Shown: in pieces, positions 37,901 to 46,398 of the stretch
How the letters are laid out: every line of letters begins with the position of its first letter
Position numbering within the stretch: the stretch's first letter is position 1
The notes under the pieces: generated by a model
Databases searched by the model: none
The model's input: only the letters and a program-made list of their open reading frames with translations
What the model was told of the DNA's origin: nothing
Program-made: the position numbers and the translations under genes
Assembly (NCBI RefSeq): GCF_000772935.1
Contig: NZ_JPVR01000069.1
Location: 1-64,000, forward strand
Direction of reading: 5' to 3'
Source: Lysinibacillus boronitolerans JCM 21713 = 10a = NBRC 103108
GTDB lineage: Bacteria > Bacillota > Bacilli > Bacillales_A > Planococcaceae
Length of the DNA stretch: 64,000 nucleotides

Positions 37901-38665
37901 ATCTGGCTGTAATGTAATTGCGCGCATTTCAGAAATTAACACAAATGCCTCTTCCAGGCTATGACGTACGGTTAATTTGACGTATTGAGATAGCTCTAAA
38001 TCATCAATTGTCACTTCATCAGCTAGTTCATATGCTTTTGGCAAACTCCATAGCCATTTTTGAGGCTCAGCATGGACACGAGACGTATCATAAAGTTTAC
38101 TAATCAGCGTTTCGATGGCTTGATCATCACGATCTGAGGTAAAGCTATCGACAAGACGATAGATGGCTTGTACGTGAGCCTCGTCCTCAGCATCGTAGGC
38201 AGCTTCTAGAACTTCTGCTAAAACATCATCTCTCAATAATGCGATTTCTGCTTCATTGGCGATACGGAAGCCTGGATCGATATCAAGTAAATACGCATAC
38301 TGCTTTACAATCGCTAAACAGAAGGAATGCAGGGTGGAGATTTGTGCTTTATTAACAAGACTAAGCTGCCGTCTTAAATGATTAGATGTTGGATTTTCTG
38401 CTATCGCCTTTTCTAATGCCTCTGACATACGATGGCGCATTTCAGCGGCTGAGGCATTTGTAAATGTCACTACCAATAGTTCATCTACATTGATCGGATT
38501 TTCAGTAGCAATAACCTTTTCTATCATACGATTGATCAGGACTGCTGTTTTCCCCGACCCTGCTGCAGCCGAAACAAGTGTATCTTGTCCGCTAGCATAA
38601 ATGGCCTTCCACTGATCGTCTGTCCATGTGACATCTGCTGGCTTAACAGGAATTGTTTGTACCAT
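34949..38665 (-). CDS. addA: ATP-dependent helicase/nuclease subunit A
   Basis: About 1238 residues. A UvrD-type helicase with Walker A SAAAGSGKTAVL, followed by LVDEYQDTN, and a C-terminal RecB-type nuclease with GIIDCLFEDENGDWILLDYKTD. AddAB processes double-strand breaks to Chi and loads RecA, the Gram-positive RecBCD equivalent. The ATG at 38665 has AAGGAG 10 nt upstream; a TTG at 38674 is too close to that site. It follows addB with a one-base gap. Confidence 0.96.
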   Translation of the reverse strand: MVQTIPVKPADVTWTDDQWKAIYASGQDTLVSAAAGSGKTAVLINRMIEKVIATENPINVDELLVVTFTNASAAEMRHRMSEALEKAIAENPTSNHLRRQLSLVNKAQISTLHSFCLAIVKQYAYLLDIDPGFRIANEAEIALLRDDVLAEVLEAAYDAEDEAHVQAIYRLVDSFTSDRDDQAIETLISKLYDTSRVHAEPQKWLWSLPKAYELADEVTIDDLELSQYVKLTVRHSLEEAFVLISEMRAITLQPDGPAPYAETAEIDFAMIQEGIRISQSGTWQELFDYFATVKWSTLKRVSKDALVNVELQELAKKKREAAKKMMNKIKEAYFVRTPARLLEEIRLMAPTITTLVELTTTFSEQFRRAKLERGIIDFSDLEHYALQILTVEVEGKLQPSPVALDMKKRFKEVLVDEYQDTNMLQETILQLVKTGDEQDGNLFMVGDVKQSIYRFRLAEPKLFMRKYSEYLETPDVTGMRIDLNANFRSRKEVLNATNYVFAQIMGERVGEILYDDNASLKPAAPYDEKEIPVELVVMHPPEEEEVIEELEEISNEANELEELKKSQYEARFIIDRIRQMMEDGTTVYDTKTKTERPLKYSDIVILMRSMTWSTDLVEEFKLAGIPLYAESAKGYFDALEVMIMLNVLKVVDNPYQDIPLASVLRAPFVGLTENELAKIRLADQKVPFYDALRQFIRSEGHGVQTSTFEKLQRFMLAFENWRDLARRGSLSDLIWKIYLDTHYYEMVGAMPNGKQRQANLRVLHDRALMYEKTAFRGLFRFLRFIDRMRTRGDDLGTAKSIGEKDDVVRLVTIHSSKGLEYPVVFVAGMGRPFNKMDFHQPYLFDQDFGLAVKAIDPENRITYTSLPFLALKEKKELEMRAEEMRVLYVAMTRAKERLILVGSVKNWEKTRESWQDAQSLPMDAPLQEYLRARANSYLDWVGPAVARHADFATVASTTYKEVEDQSHWWVQAIDTKHYSYELQAMGDEVQQAFAMQEDEDLLAEITTRFQAQYAYQKSTRKRSKTSVSEIKRIENLQRQEEPEYYFASPTKQKASSIAPRPTFLQEQQLTGAEIGTAVHTVMQHVPQFGFSHINAVRDFVEDLVARQLLTEAEGKVVPQAKIFRFFETEIGQRFQRARQIRREMPFTISRIDEDGDAQIVQGIIDCLFEDENGDWILLDYKTDRIQSHFAQEPALSKEILGRYAVQLRVYSEAIESILHIKVSDKVLYLFDNEQTIYA

Positions 38666-38666
38666 G

Positions 38667-41600
38667 CTATTCAATCTCCTTCCGAATTTTATCGACTATA
38701 TCATTCGGCTTTGCTTGCATTAATTGACGATAGCCTTGTTTACCATCTGATGGATCAAATTGGCAAACCGCAGCAAATTGACAATAATCACATGCCGTTT
38801 TCGCTTTTAATTTATAGGGGCTAATGGCCGTATCACCAGATAAGATACCATTCCCTGCCTCCTGATGTTTACGACGAACGAAATGTTGTAACTTTTTCAT
38901 ATCATTAACAGGAACTATACGCGATTGTGATTCAGACGGAGTCCCATCTTTTTTCATATAGACAGGAATGACTTTTGAATGCCCGCTACTTTCTTCCAAT
39001 TGCTCGTCCATCGATAAGATCGCTTCAGCATTTTCAGATAGTAAACCTTTCATTTTATACTGCTTTAAACGATCCTCTTCAATTTCACTGTCCGTCAAAT
39101 CCTTATCCAGCTTTAGCATTGGATTATGGACATGGACATACAGTACCCCTGCTGGCTCTGCTTCACCTGATAGCCAGTAAGAGCTATTTTCCATTGCCAC
39201 ATCTAAATATGTTAGGACCTGTAAGGATAATCCATAATAAACCTCATTTAGATCAAGGTCACGAGCCGAGGATTTATAGTCAACAATCCGCAAATAAGAG
39301 CGGTCATCTATCGTTGCACTATCCACCCTATCAATACGTCCACGCATAAACATTTTCTTGCCACCTGTTAAATCAATCTCTAATGGTGGTAGTTGTTCAT
39401 GTTGTCCAGGACCAAATGACGCCTCAATCGCAATTGGTTTGAAGTGTGATACATGTGCATGCTGTGTCAATGCCGTCATTGTACGCTCCACAATTCGAAT
39501 TAGCTTACGCTGAATATAGCGATAACGGGCACTGGATAATAGGATTTGATGGGAAAAGACTGGAACAATTTGTTCTACTGCTTGCCGTGCTAATTGTTTA
39601 ATTTGCTTTGTTGTTAAACGAATCCAAGACAATTGCTGGCGATGTGTTTCCTCTGTAATCCACTTTAATGCCTCATGGAATAAGTCACCCATTGCAAACG
39701 TTTCTAGACGATACTCAGCTCGTTCCTCTAGACGTAGGCCATATGTAGTGAAATGAGAAAAAGGACATCTGAAGTATTTCTCAATTCGCGACACACTGGA
39801 TGTTAGCTTCTGACCATATAATTCCTGTGTAATATAGGTTTCAAGTGGTTCAGCCTCATTTTTATGGGTAATTGGATAAAGTACGCGCTCGAAAATGAGT
39901 GCCCAATACGGATCTTGTGTATAAAATCTTTGTAAAGCTAGCCATTCTGGCGCTAGTTCACGGCTATGCTCAGCCTGACGTAGCTGTACCATTAGATGTG
40001 CCAATGCAGTCCTTGGATGGCGTAAATATGGTAAAACATTCCCATCTAGTAATTCAATCGGATCGACTACCACTCGTTCTATCGAAACACCACTTAATAA
40101 GCCAGCCTTTTTGTCATTTCCTATTATTTTCTTAATATAAAGTGAGGCTAGAAGTGCCTTGCCTTCCTCATCCGCCGTAGGATAGGTCATATACAATTTG
40201 TTAGATGGCGTTGTAATAGCGCGATAGAACAAGAAATTTTCCTGTAATAAACGATTAGTAGAGGTAGGAGCAAGCTCATAGCCAATTTGACTAAACCATT
40301 CACGTTCGATATCTGACAACAAGCCCTCATACTCCATCCGAGTTGGATAAACACCGTCATTCATCCCTATTACAAAAGCAACTTTGATATTGGATAAACG
40401 GGCTAAATCAACAGTAGCCACCATTACCTCATCAAGAGTTGGCGGAATTCTTGAAAATTCTAATGTATCAAAACCTTCATCAAGAATTTTAGCTGCTTCC
40501 TCTACAGTCATCTCCTGCTCACCAAACATATAAACGAATTGGTCAAGAACAGCAACCCATTCATTCCAAGCTTGTTCATGTTCACTTGCTGCTAATGCAT
40601 CACCGCGCTCTAGCTCACGATCTTTCATTGCTTGCAGTTTATCATATACCTGTAATGACTCTACAAGTTCAAATAAAGCAGTCGCAATATCTCTGCCATT
40701 CTTCGCGTTATCAAGCTTATCTTGTAAAAGTTTTAGGGGTTGGCAAATTTCATCCCGAATAGCCTCGATTTCTGCCTGCATTGCACGCTCTTCGTCTGTT
40801 TGTACACGAGAATGGAATTCTAAACCGCGATACTTTTTATAAAACCAACGTGCCTCCTCAAACCATCGTTCCCCATAGATTCCTTGTGCCAAGCAATAAT
40901 TCTCTAATCGATCTGCTCGCTCACGCCAAATCGTTAGCTCCGCTTGTAAAGGGAAAAATAAATCTGTTTTCACACTACGAAAAACAGGCTCATATTTCCA
41001 ATTCGAGGTCATAACCTCCAAGGCTGAACGACTTAGTTCTATTAATGGATGATGTAACATCGTCTTTTTTGTATTTGTAAAAATAGGGATTTCATATTGT
41101 TGGAAAATACTTGTAATGAGCGGATCATAGAGATCTGCTTGTCTATACAAAAGTACGATATCCTGATAGCGAAAACCGTCTTCCCTTGTCAGTTTTGTTA
41201 TTTCCCGGGCAATCGCATGTACCTCTGCTCGACGATTTGAAGCTTCAAGTACCTTTACGTCTCCTGAGGTTTTTTTCGTTTGAGGCTCCAAATCAGCAAA
41301 CTTTGCCTCTACATGCTGTAAATCCTCAGAATGAAATCTTTGTGTCTTATAAAAATGTAATGGTAATTCAACATCAATGCCCTCTTCTTTTGCCATATCA
41401 TGAAGTCGTTGATTTGTTAAGGCTGCTTCATGGAATAGTGCCTGTTCATCAAAGGCTTCATCGATATGATCAAAGGGAAGGACGACAGTTACTTGTTTGG
41501 TCACCTTTAACAACTCACGAACCAGTTCTAACTCTCGCACAGTGAAAGCGGTAAATCCATCAATATAAATGGTCGCTTGCTTCATCGTTTCAGCATACTT

Positions 41601-42176
41601 CAATTGCTCCGTTAAAATCGGATAATAGCCCTCACTGTCAACATATGACGTACCAAGTCGTTCCTCTAATGCCTGCAAAACGACATGTAAATCATTCGCT
41701 TTCGCCTGCAAGGTATTTGGTGCCTCGATTGCCTTCAAAGATTCTGTTACCTCTGCCAAGACTGAGCTATTGACGCTATAGCGACTAAATTCTTTTAAAA
41801 GGGTTTCAATTTCCTCTGTAAAGCCACGTTTTCCTGCAGCTTGTCGAAATAAGGAAAACTCGCTTTTTTGTTCCTCCAAAAGTTTACGAATAAGCATTCG
41901 ATAGCCATAGCCATTCACTTCTTTACGAGCAATACCGCCCGTTTCCTGTAAGACCAACCATGCTAAACGTTTAAACGTCATCACCTGCGCTCGAATCAAG
42001 CCTTGTAAACCATGCTTATTCGTCAGCTCATATTCCGTAGAATAAGACATCTGGTCAGGCACGATAATGAAAATCGGATGCCCCAATGGATCTGTCTTTA
42101 ATTGCTCAACAATTTCCTGATGAATAAATGCCGATTTCCCTGTTCCCGAACGTCCCGAAACAATACGCAATGCCAT
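38667..42176 (-). CDS. addB: ATP-dependent helicase/nuclease subunit B
   Basis: 1169 residues. N-terminal Walker A GRSGTGKSAF, a degenerate helicase body, and a C-terminal RecB-type nuclease (RIVDYKSSARDLDLNEVYYG). Four cysteines, one in EKYFRCPFSHF and three in CDYCQFAAVC, form the 4Fe-4S staple that holds the nuclease domain in AddB. Length is standard. The start follows GAGGGAGAAAATAC. First gene of addB-addA. Confidence 0.96.
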   Translation of the reverse strand: MALRIVSGRSGTGKSAFIHQEIVEQLKTDPLGHPIFIIVPDQMSYSTEYELTNKHGLQGLIRAQVMTFKRLAWLVLQETGGIARKEVNGYGYRMLIRKLLEEQKSEFSLFRQAAGKRGFTEEIETLLKEFSRYSVNSSVLAEVTESLKAIEAPNTLQAKANDLHVVLQALEERLGTSYVDSEGYYPILTEQLKYAETMKQATIYIDGFTAFTVRELELVRELLKVTKQVTVVLPFDHIDEAFDEQALFHEAALTNQRLHDMAKEEGIDVELPLHFYKTQRFHSEDLQHVEAKFADLEPQTKKTSGDVKVLEASNRRAEVHAIAREITKLTREDGFRYQDIVLLYRQADLYDPLITSIFQQYEIPIFTNTKKTMLHHPLIELSRSALEVMTSNWKYEPVFRSVKTDLFFPLQAELTIWRERADRLENYCLAQGIYGERWFEEARWFYKKYRGLEFHSRVQTDEERAMQAEIEAIRDEICQPLKLLQDKLDNAKNGRDIATALFELVESLQVYDKLQAMKDRELERGDALAASEHEQAWNEWVAVLDQFVYMFGEQEMTVEEAAKILDEGFDTLEFSRIPPTLDEVMVATVDLARLSNIKVAFVIGMNDGVYPTRMEYEGLLSDIEREWFSQIGYELAPTSTNRLLQENFLFYRAITTPSNKLYMTYPTADEEGKALLASLYIKKIIGNDKKAGLLSGVSIERVVVDPIELLDGNVLPYLRHPRTALAHLMVQLRQAEHSRELAPEWLALQRFYTQDPYWALIFERVLYPITHKNEAEPLETYITQELYGQKLTSSVSRIEKYFRCPFSHFTTYGLRLEERAEYRLETFAMGDLFHEALKWITEETHRQQLSWIRLTTKQIKQLARQAVEQIVPVFSHQILLSSARYRYIQRKLIRIVERTMTALTQHAHVSHFKPIAIEASFGPGQHEQLPPLEIDLTGGKKMFMRGRIDRVDSATIDDRSYLRIVDYKSSARDLDLNEVYYGLSLQVLTYLDVAMENSSYWLSGEAEPAGVLYVHVHNPMLKLDKDLTDSEIEEDRLKQYKMKGLLSENAEAILSMDEQLEESSGHSKVIPVYMKKDGTPSESQSRIVPVNDMKKLQHFVRRKHQEAGNGILSGDTAISPYKLKAKTACDYCQFAAVCQFDPSDGKQGYRQLMQAKPNDIVDKIRKEIE

Positions 42177-42245
42177 GTATTTTCTCCCTCCTCATTAACT
42201 TGCTGTGTGCGGATGTCTTTTTTAATGAAATTAATATTTGTAGTC

Positions 42246-42308
42246 TTATTTGAGCGATTCTTTCAGTAGATTGTTCACTTCTCATCTATTTTGGAGTAGT
42301 TTCCCCAG
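42246..42308 (+). repeat. phased degenerate repeat, locus 2
   Basis: Cores GAGCG (42252) and GAGTA (42294) lie 42 bp (two periods) apart, with a decayed unit between at 42273. Pyrimidine-rich TTC/TCC stretches follow each. It lies upstream of addB; same family as the arrays at 54.5 and 59.7 kb. Confidence 0.45.
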
Positions 42309-42413
42309 CCACCAATAACAACATAAATCATCTAGCTTAAATTCTATCGAAAAAAGCTAGTAAATACTATCTATCTACCTTCACCTACCTATAAATAGGT
42401 TAATTTTATAACA

Positions 42414-42449
42414 CAAAAAAGCAGCCTCTTCAGATAATGAAGAGGCTAC
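42414..42449 (-). terminator. terminator of the TVP38 gene
   Basis: An 8-bp stem GCCTCTTC / GAAGAGGC is followed by T6 on the minus strand. Confidence 0.85.
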
Positions 42450-42460
42450 AGATACCTTAC

Positions 42461-43102
42461 TTAACTGGCATGGTGGTCCTGCTTTTTCGTCAAATTTCGC
42501 GCTTGTTTTAAATCTCTTTCTACACGGGCATTCAAACGCTTCTCTATCAACTTACCGACCCACCACAAAATAACAATGGCCACAGCTGCAATTATCAATC
42601 TCACTGGACTTGTCAAGAGTGATTTTAGATCATAGCCCAATACACTCATACCTAAAATCATGACAAACTTTCCTGCAAGTAAAACGATCAAGTAAAATTT
42701 TTTATGGATATGTGACAATCCCGCTACAATATTGACAATAACAGATGGTGTAAAAGGGAAACAGAGGAGGACAAACAAAGGGCTGATGCCATTCATATCC
42801 ACCCATTTAATAAGCTTCTGTACTTTTTTACTACCTGTTAAAAATTGTAGTCGTGGATGCTTGCCAAAATGACGCACAAGTAAGAAAACCGCATAGGAGC
42901 CCGCTACAGAGCCTAGCCAAGATAATAAAAATCCTAACCATAAGCCAAATGCACTCGCATTCGCTACAACGAATACAACTAATGGTAAGAATGGTAAAAA
43001 TGCCTCTAAAAAGGGGAGCAGTAAACCAATGATTGGGCCAAACGTTCGATACTGTGCCGCAACCTGTTCAATATTTTCTACAGTAAACCATTCACTCAAC
43101 AT
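42461..43102 (-). CDS. TVP38/TMEM64 family membrane protein (YhjE-like)
   Basis: About 213 residues with five or six membrane helices of the DedA/VTT-type fold. FLEAFLPFLPLVVFVVANA and FPFTPSVIVNIVAGLSHI carry the conserved proline-rich re-entrant motifs. Relatives act as lipid scramblases or transporters. A YhjE-type gene also lies near addAB in B. subtilis. ATG at 43102 with AGAGGTG just upstream; the GTG at 43108 is inside that site. It directly follows the XRE-cupin gene, so the two are probably co-transcribed. Confidence 0.85.
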   Translation of the reverse strand: MLSEWFTVENIEQVAAQYRTFGPIIGLLLPFLEAFLPFLPLVVFVVANASAFGLWLGFLLSWLGSVAGSYAVFLLVRHFGKHPRLQFLTGSKKVQKLIKWVDMNGISPLFVLLCFPFTPSVIVNIVAGLSHIHKKFYLIVLLAGKFVMILGMSVLGYDLKSLLTSPVRLIIAAVAIVILWWVGKLIEKRLNARVERDLKQARNLTKKQDHHAS

Positions 43103-43110
43103 CGACACCT

Positions 43111-43662
43111 CTATTTATACTGTAAAATTAAATGAAAAATTGTTAATCCTTCTGAAGTATTGCGATATTCATGGGGCTGATGCCCTGAGAATACTAGTGT
43201 GTCCCCTTCATCCAGTAATTCATGCATGTCTCCAGCAGAAATAACTGCTTGTCCTTTAATGACCATTACAGTTTCCTCTACCCCTTCTGTATGGGCTTCA
43301 CTCCTACTAACAGCCCCGGGCTCCATTTCAACCTTATAAAACTCCCAGCCTCGCTCCGGATTATACGGAATAATGGAGTAAACACGATAGCGACCCTCAT
43401 CCTCATCGACATGTGGTACATCTTTACTGCTATAACGCATGTAATGGGCAGTTGGCGGCTGTAATAATGAAGAGAACGATATACGCATACCCGCAGCAAT
43501 TTTCCAAATTGTTGAAACAGTCGGATTGGCCTCACCCTTTTCAATTTGTGCAAGCTGTGCTTTACTGACACCTGTCGCTTTGGCCACATCATCAAGACTT
43601 AAATGACGTTGCTGTCTAATTTTCTTTAATTGAAATGCTAAATTTCGACTCATTTGTTCCAT
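43111..43662 (-). CDS. XRE-cupin transcriptional regulator
   Basis: 183 residues. An N-terminal helix-turn-helix (LSLDDVAKATGVSKAQLAQIEKG form, residues about 19-42) is followed by a C-terminal cupin (EPGAVSRSEAHTEGVEETV and VFSGHQPHEYRN), which usually binds a small ligand or metal. It is divergent from azlC-azlD, so control of branched-chain amino-acid efflux is likely but inferred. The start follows GGTGAGTAAAA. Paired GTATAC sites occupy the shared promoter region. Confidence 0.9.
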   Translation of the reverse strand: MEQMSRNLAFQLKKIRQQRHLSLDDVAKATGVSKAQLAQIEKGEANPTVSTIWKIAAGMRISFSSLLQPPTAHYMRYSSKDVPHVDEDEGRYRVYSIIPYNPERGWEFYKVEMEPGAVSRSEAHTEGVEETVMVIKGQAVISAGDMHELLDEGDTLVFSGHQPHEYRNTSEGLTIFHLILQYK

Positions 43663-43701
43663 TTTTACTCACCAATTTCTATTGTTTATTTTATCAGACA
43701 T

Positions 43702-43757
43702 ATGTATACTTTAATAAACATTAAGAACTATCAAACAATTCCATCAATAGTATACAT
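43702..43757. promoter_or_regulatory. paired operator candidates between XRE regulator and azlC
   Basis: ATGTATACT (43702-43710) and AGTATACAT (43749-43757) form a perfect inverted pair, 38 bp apart, each around a GTATAC palindrome, inside the divergent promoter region. Confidence 0.6.
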
Positions 43758-43786
43758 GGAAATTATTAAGAAAGGATGACCTATTT

Positions 43787-44521
43787 ATGACAAGTACAAC
43801 AGAGCTTCAACACGGTGATGCAACAAGCTCTTCCAACGACAGTTTTTTACAAGGCGTGAAAGATTGTGTACCTACATTACTCGGTTATATTAGTATAGGA
43901 CTAGCATTTGGGGTTGTAGGTTCCGCTTCAGGGTTATCTGTCCTTGAAATCGCACTATTAACGATATTGATTTACGCAGGCTCTGCACAATTTATTTTTT
44001 GTGCACTTCTTTTAACAAGTAGCCCTGCCTCTGCTATCATTGTAACCATTTTTGTAGTGAATTTACGCCATTTATTAATGAGTTTAACATTAGCACCTCA
44101 TTTTACGCGTTATTCCATGCTTAGAAATGTAGGCTTCGGTACATTATTAACGGATGAAACCTTTGGGGTAGCCGTAACAAAGCAAATGCAAACAGGTAAA
44201 TTATACGGTAAATGGATGGATGGGTTAAACTTAACAGCCTACATCTTCTGGATTCTTTCCTGTGTTACAGGTGCCTTTTTAGGACAGTGGGTAGCAAATC
44301 CTGAAAAATGGGGCTTAGATTTTGCCTTGATTGCCATGTTTGTTGCACTTTTAGTTTTGCAATTGAGCAGCGTTGGCAAAAGTAAAATCATGCAATATAT
44401 CAAATTAATCGGCTATATGGCGGTTATTATGTACGGTCTTTCTTATGTAGTCCCTTCACATGTGGCTGTGCTTCTGGCTACCGTGATTGTCGCAACAATT
44501 GGGGTGGTGACAGATAAATGA
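43787..44521 (+). CDS. azlC: AzlC family branched-chain amino acid exporter subunit
   Basis: 244 residues, seven or so membrane helices. AFGVVGSASGLSVLEIALLT and YAGSAQFIFCALLL are AzlC signatures. AzlC and AzlD form a two-part exporter for branched-chain amino acids or their analogues. Start after AAGAAAGGATGACC. The stop overlaps the azlD start (ATGA). Divergent from an XRE-cupin regulator, in place of the Lrp-type AzlB of B. subtilis. Confidence 0.92.
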   Translation: MTSTTELQHGDATSSSNDSFLQGVKDCVPTLLGYISIGLAFGVVGSASGLSVLEIALLTILIYAGSAQFIFCALLLTSSPASAIIVTIFVVNLRHLLMSLTLAPHFTRYSMLRNVGFGTLLTDETFGVAVTKQMQTGKLYGKWMDGLNLTAYIFWILSCVTGAFLGQWVANPEKWGLDFALIAMFVALLVLQLSSVGKSKIMQYIKLIGYMAVIMYGLSYVVPSHVAVLLATVIVATIGVVTDK

Positions 44522-44844
44522 CAACAACTTCTTATATGGTCTGGCTTATTATTGGCTGCGCACTTGTAACATGGCTACCACGTGTCATTCCATTTATTTT
44601 TGTGCGTAGTGTAACACTACCTGATGTTGTGCTAAAATGGCTTAGTTTTATTCCTGTTTGTATATTAAGTGCTCTTGTCATTGAAAATTTAATAGACACT
44701 GAAAGCGGCAAAGTAGTGTCACTTGATTGGCAAGTCTTTATTACATTTGTTCCTACACTTATTATTGCCCTTGTCACAAAAAGCTTATCGATTACAGTAG
44801 TTGCAGGAGTAATCATTATGGCAGCTGTGCGATTTTTCATGTAA
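44518..44844 (+). CDS. azlD: AzlD family branched-chain amino acid exporter subunit
   Basis: 108 residues with three to four membrane helices; ALVTWLPRVIPFIFV and WLSFIPVCILSALV are typical of AzlD. It is the small partner of AzlC, overlapping its stop by 4 nt so the pair is made together. A terminator follows its stop directly. Confidence 0.92.
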   Translation: MTTTSYMVWLIIGCALVTWLPRVIPFIFVRSVTLPDVVLKWLSFIPVCILSALVIENLIDTESGKVVSLDWQVFITFVPTLIIALVTKSLSITVVAGVIIMAAVRFFM

Positions 44845-44876
44845 AAAGGTCAGTCCCCCTGGACTGACCTTTCTTA
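44843..44876. terminator. bidirectional terminator, azlCD / csbA
   Basis: Stem AAAAAGGTCAGTCC / GGACTGACCTTT with a 4-nt loop lies between convergent genes. Confidence 0.9.
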
Positions 44877-45095
44877 TTTATTCATTTTACTTGCTAGCCA
44901 AAAGCCTACTGTTAATGAAAATGCATCAATAACGAAAATAATAGGTGGGGATGTATAGCCTGCATATACTGAGGCAGCAATAAGTGCAATCGCTAATATC
45001 AATGCAACATAGCGATTATAGGTAATTCTGGTGAATAATAATACCAATATAGCTGGTATGAATAATGCTAACATCATTTTCCCAAAAACGTCCAT
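44874..45095 (-). CDS. csbA: CsbA family membrane protein
   Basis: 73 residues, two or three membrane helices. FIPAILVLLFTRITYNRYVALIL is the family signature (CsbA/DUF2198). In B. subtilis csbA is a SigB-controlled gene upstream of uvrB; its function is unknown. Here it overlaps the stop of minJ by one base and lies far from uvrBA, so the block has been rearranged. Confidence 0.85.
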   Translation of the reverse strand: MDVFGKMMLALFIPAILVLLFTRITYNRYVALILAIALIAASVYAGYTSPPIIFVIDAFSLTVGFWLASKMNK

Positions 45096-46276
45096 TATAC
45101 TTCCCTCGGCTCAGCTAATAATAGTCCAATACGGTAATGATCATTACTATAAATCACATGTTGCGTTAAACGTAATTCATTGTTTCGGTCTAAAACCTCT
45201 AGACGACAATGAGCTGCATTTAATTGCAGTGCCTCGTATAACTCATTTTCTGTAAAAATTGACACACCATTTACCTTGCGAATACATTCCCCAGCAAGTA
45301 AGCCCATTTTCTCAGCAGGTGAATCAGGAAGAACGGCTGCAATAATAGCACCCTTGGTACTCGGCGCTACTGCATAATGATCTGTTTTTTCCTGCTGTGC
45401 AAAGTAGATAGCAATTATAATACGGATAATTACACCAACAGCAAGTGTAATGAACCCAATCACTGGCTCAAAATATGCAGCCAATCCTCCTATTAAAATA
45501 AGCTGTCCTAGTAAAAAGACAGGTCGGCCAATTTTTGGATACATTAATGCTGGTAATTCCTTTCTTGTCAGTTTAGTAAAGCCAATGACAAGTGGAAATA
45601 ACACAAGCGCAAAGCTATTATGACCTATCGTAAACTGAGGCCAATATGGGAACATCGCCGAAATCGCCTCACCAGGAATAACAAAGAAAATAGGTAATAC
45701 CCACACATTTCTTGAACGATAGACAATTGCCTGCATACCCCTCTTCGTTTTCTCAATACACGGTGTTGACACCTTCATCGCCATACGTCGAATTAATAAC
45801 CCTTCTGCAATGACACAAAGGCCCGCAAGAATGGTAATTGTCACAATTGCGCCATTCTCTAATTGGACAGCACCTAATGAAATTTTCCACCAGGAAAATG
45901 ACCAATTGTAATAGGACATACCCCATATGGAAAGTGTGGCAATCCCCATTGTCAAAATAGGTGACATTGCATTCATGACAAATAAGATAAGTGCCACTAT
46001 AGAAACTGCCGTTAAAATGATTAAAAATTCCTTTGGGACAGTTAGACCTGCTCCAATACTAATGACAGAAATAATTAGTGCATAGAGCCACCCATCTTTC
46101 CATTGTCCGATTAACTCCGTCCAGCCCCAAATAATACGTCTATTAAAGTATTTACGCTCCTGTTTTACTCGACGATAACCTAAAATAATAGCAAATATTA
46201 TGACTATATACAGTAATGGGTTGAGTAAAAAGCGGCCAATCGCTGTTACTATTTCTATTAATATCTCACTAACCAT
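45095..46276 (-). CDS. minJ: cell-division topological determinant MinJ
   Basis: About 393 residues: roughly eight membrane helices, then a C-terminal PDZ domain (GAIIAAVLPDSPAEKMGLLAGECIR form, from about residue 300). MinJ bridges DivIVA at curved membranes to MinD and so places the division inhibitor. No protease residues are present. ATG at 46276 is preferred to 46291 because GCGGGTG lies between them, though the site is weak. It is next to ctpB and ftsEX, as in B. subtilis. Confidence 0.88.
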   Translation of the reverse strand: MVSEILIEIVTAIGRFLLNPLLYIVIIFAIILGYRRVKQERKYFNRRIIWGWTELIGQWKDGWLYALIISVISIGAGLTVPKEFLIILTAVSIVALILFVMNAMSPILTMGIATLSIWGMSYYNWSFSWWKISLGAVQLENGAIVTITILAGLCVIAEGLLIRRMAMKVSTPCIEKTKRGMQAIVYRSRNVWVLPIFFVIPGEAISAMFPYWPQFTIGHNSFALVLFPLVIGFTKLTRKELPALMYPKIGRPVFLLGQLILIGGLAAYFEPVIGFITLAVGVIIRIIIAIYFAQQEKTDHYAVAPSTKGAIIAAVLPDSPAEKMGLLAGECIRKVNGVSIFTENELYEALQLNAAHCRLEVLDRNNELRLTQHVIYSNDHYRIGLLLAEPREV

Positions 46277-46398
46277 ACGAACACCCGCCATTTCTATCTT
46301 GAATACTATGAATTTATTGTATCAAAGGACTACACGCTTGCGTAGTACAAACTCATAGAAAGCTTTGTATTATGGTATTTTTGTTCTGTCAGTAAGTT

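Noticed and set aside
41186-41545. 119-codon plus-strand frame inside addB
   Set aside because: Shadow of a well-supported gene; His/Leu-rich composition typical of reverse-complement reading.
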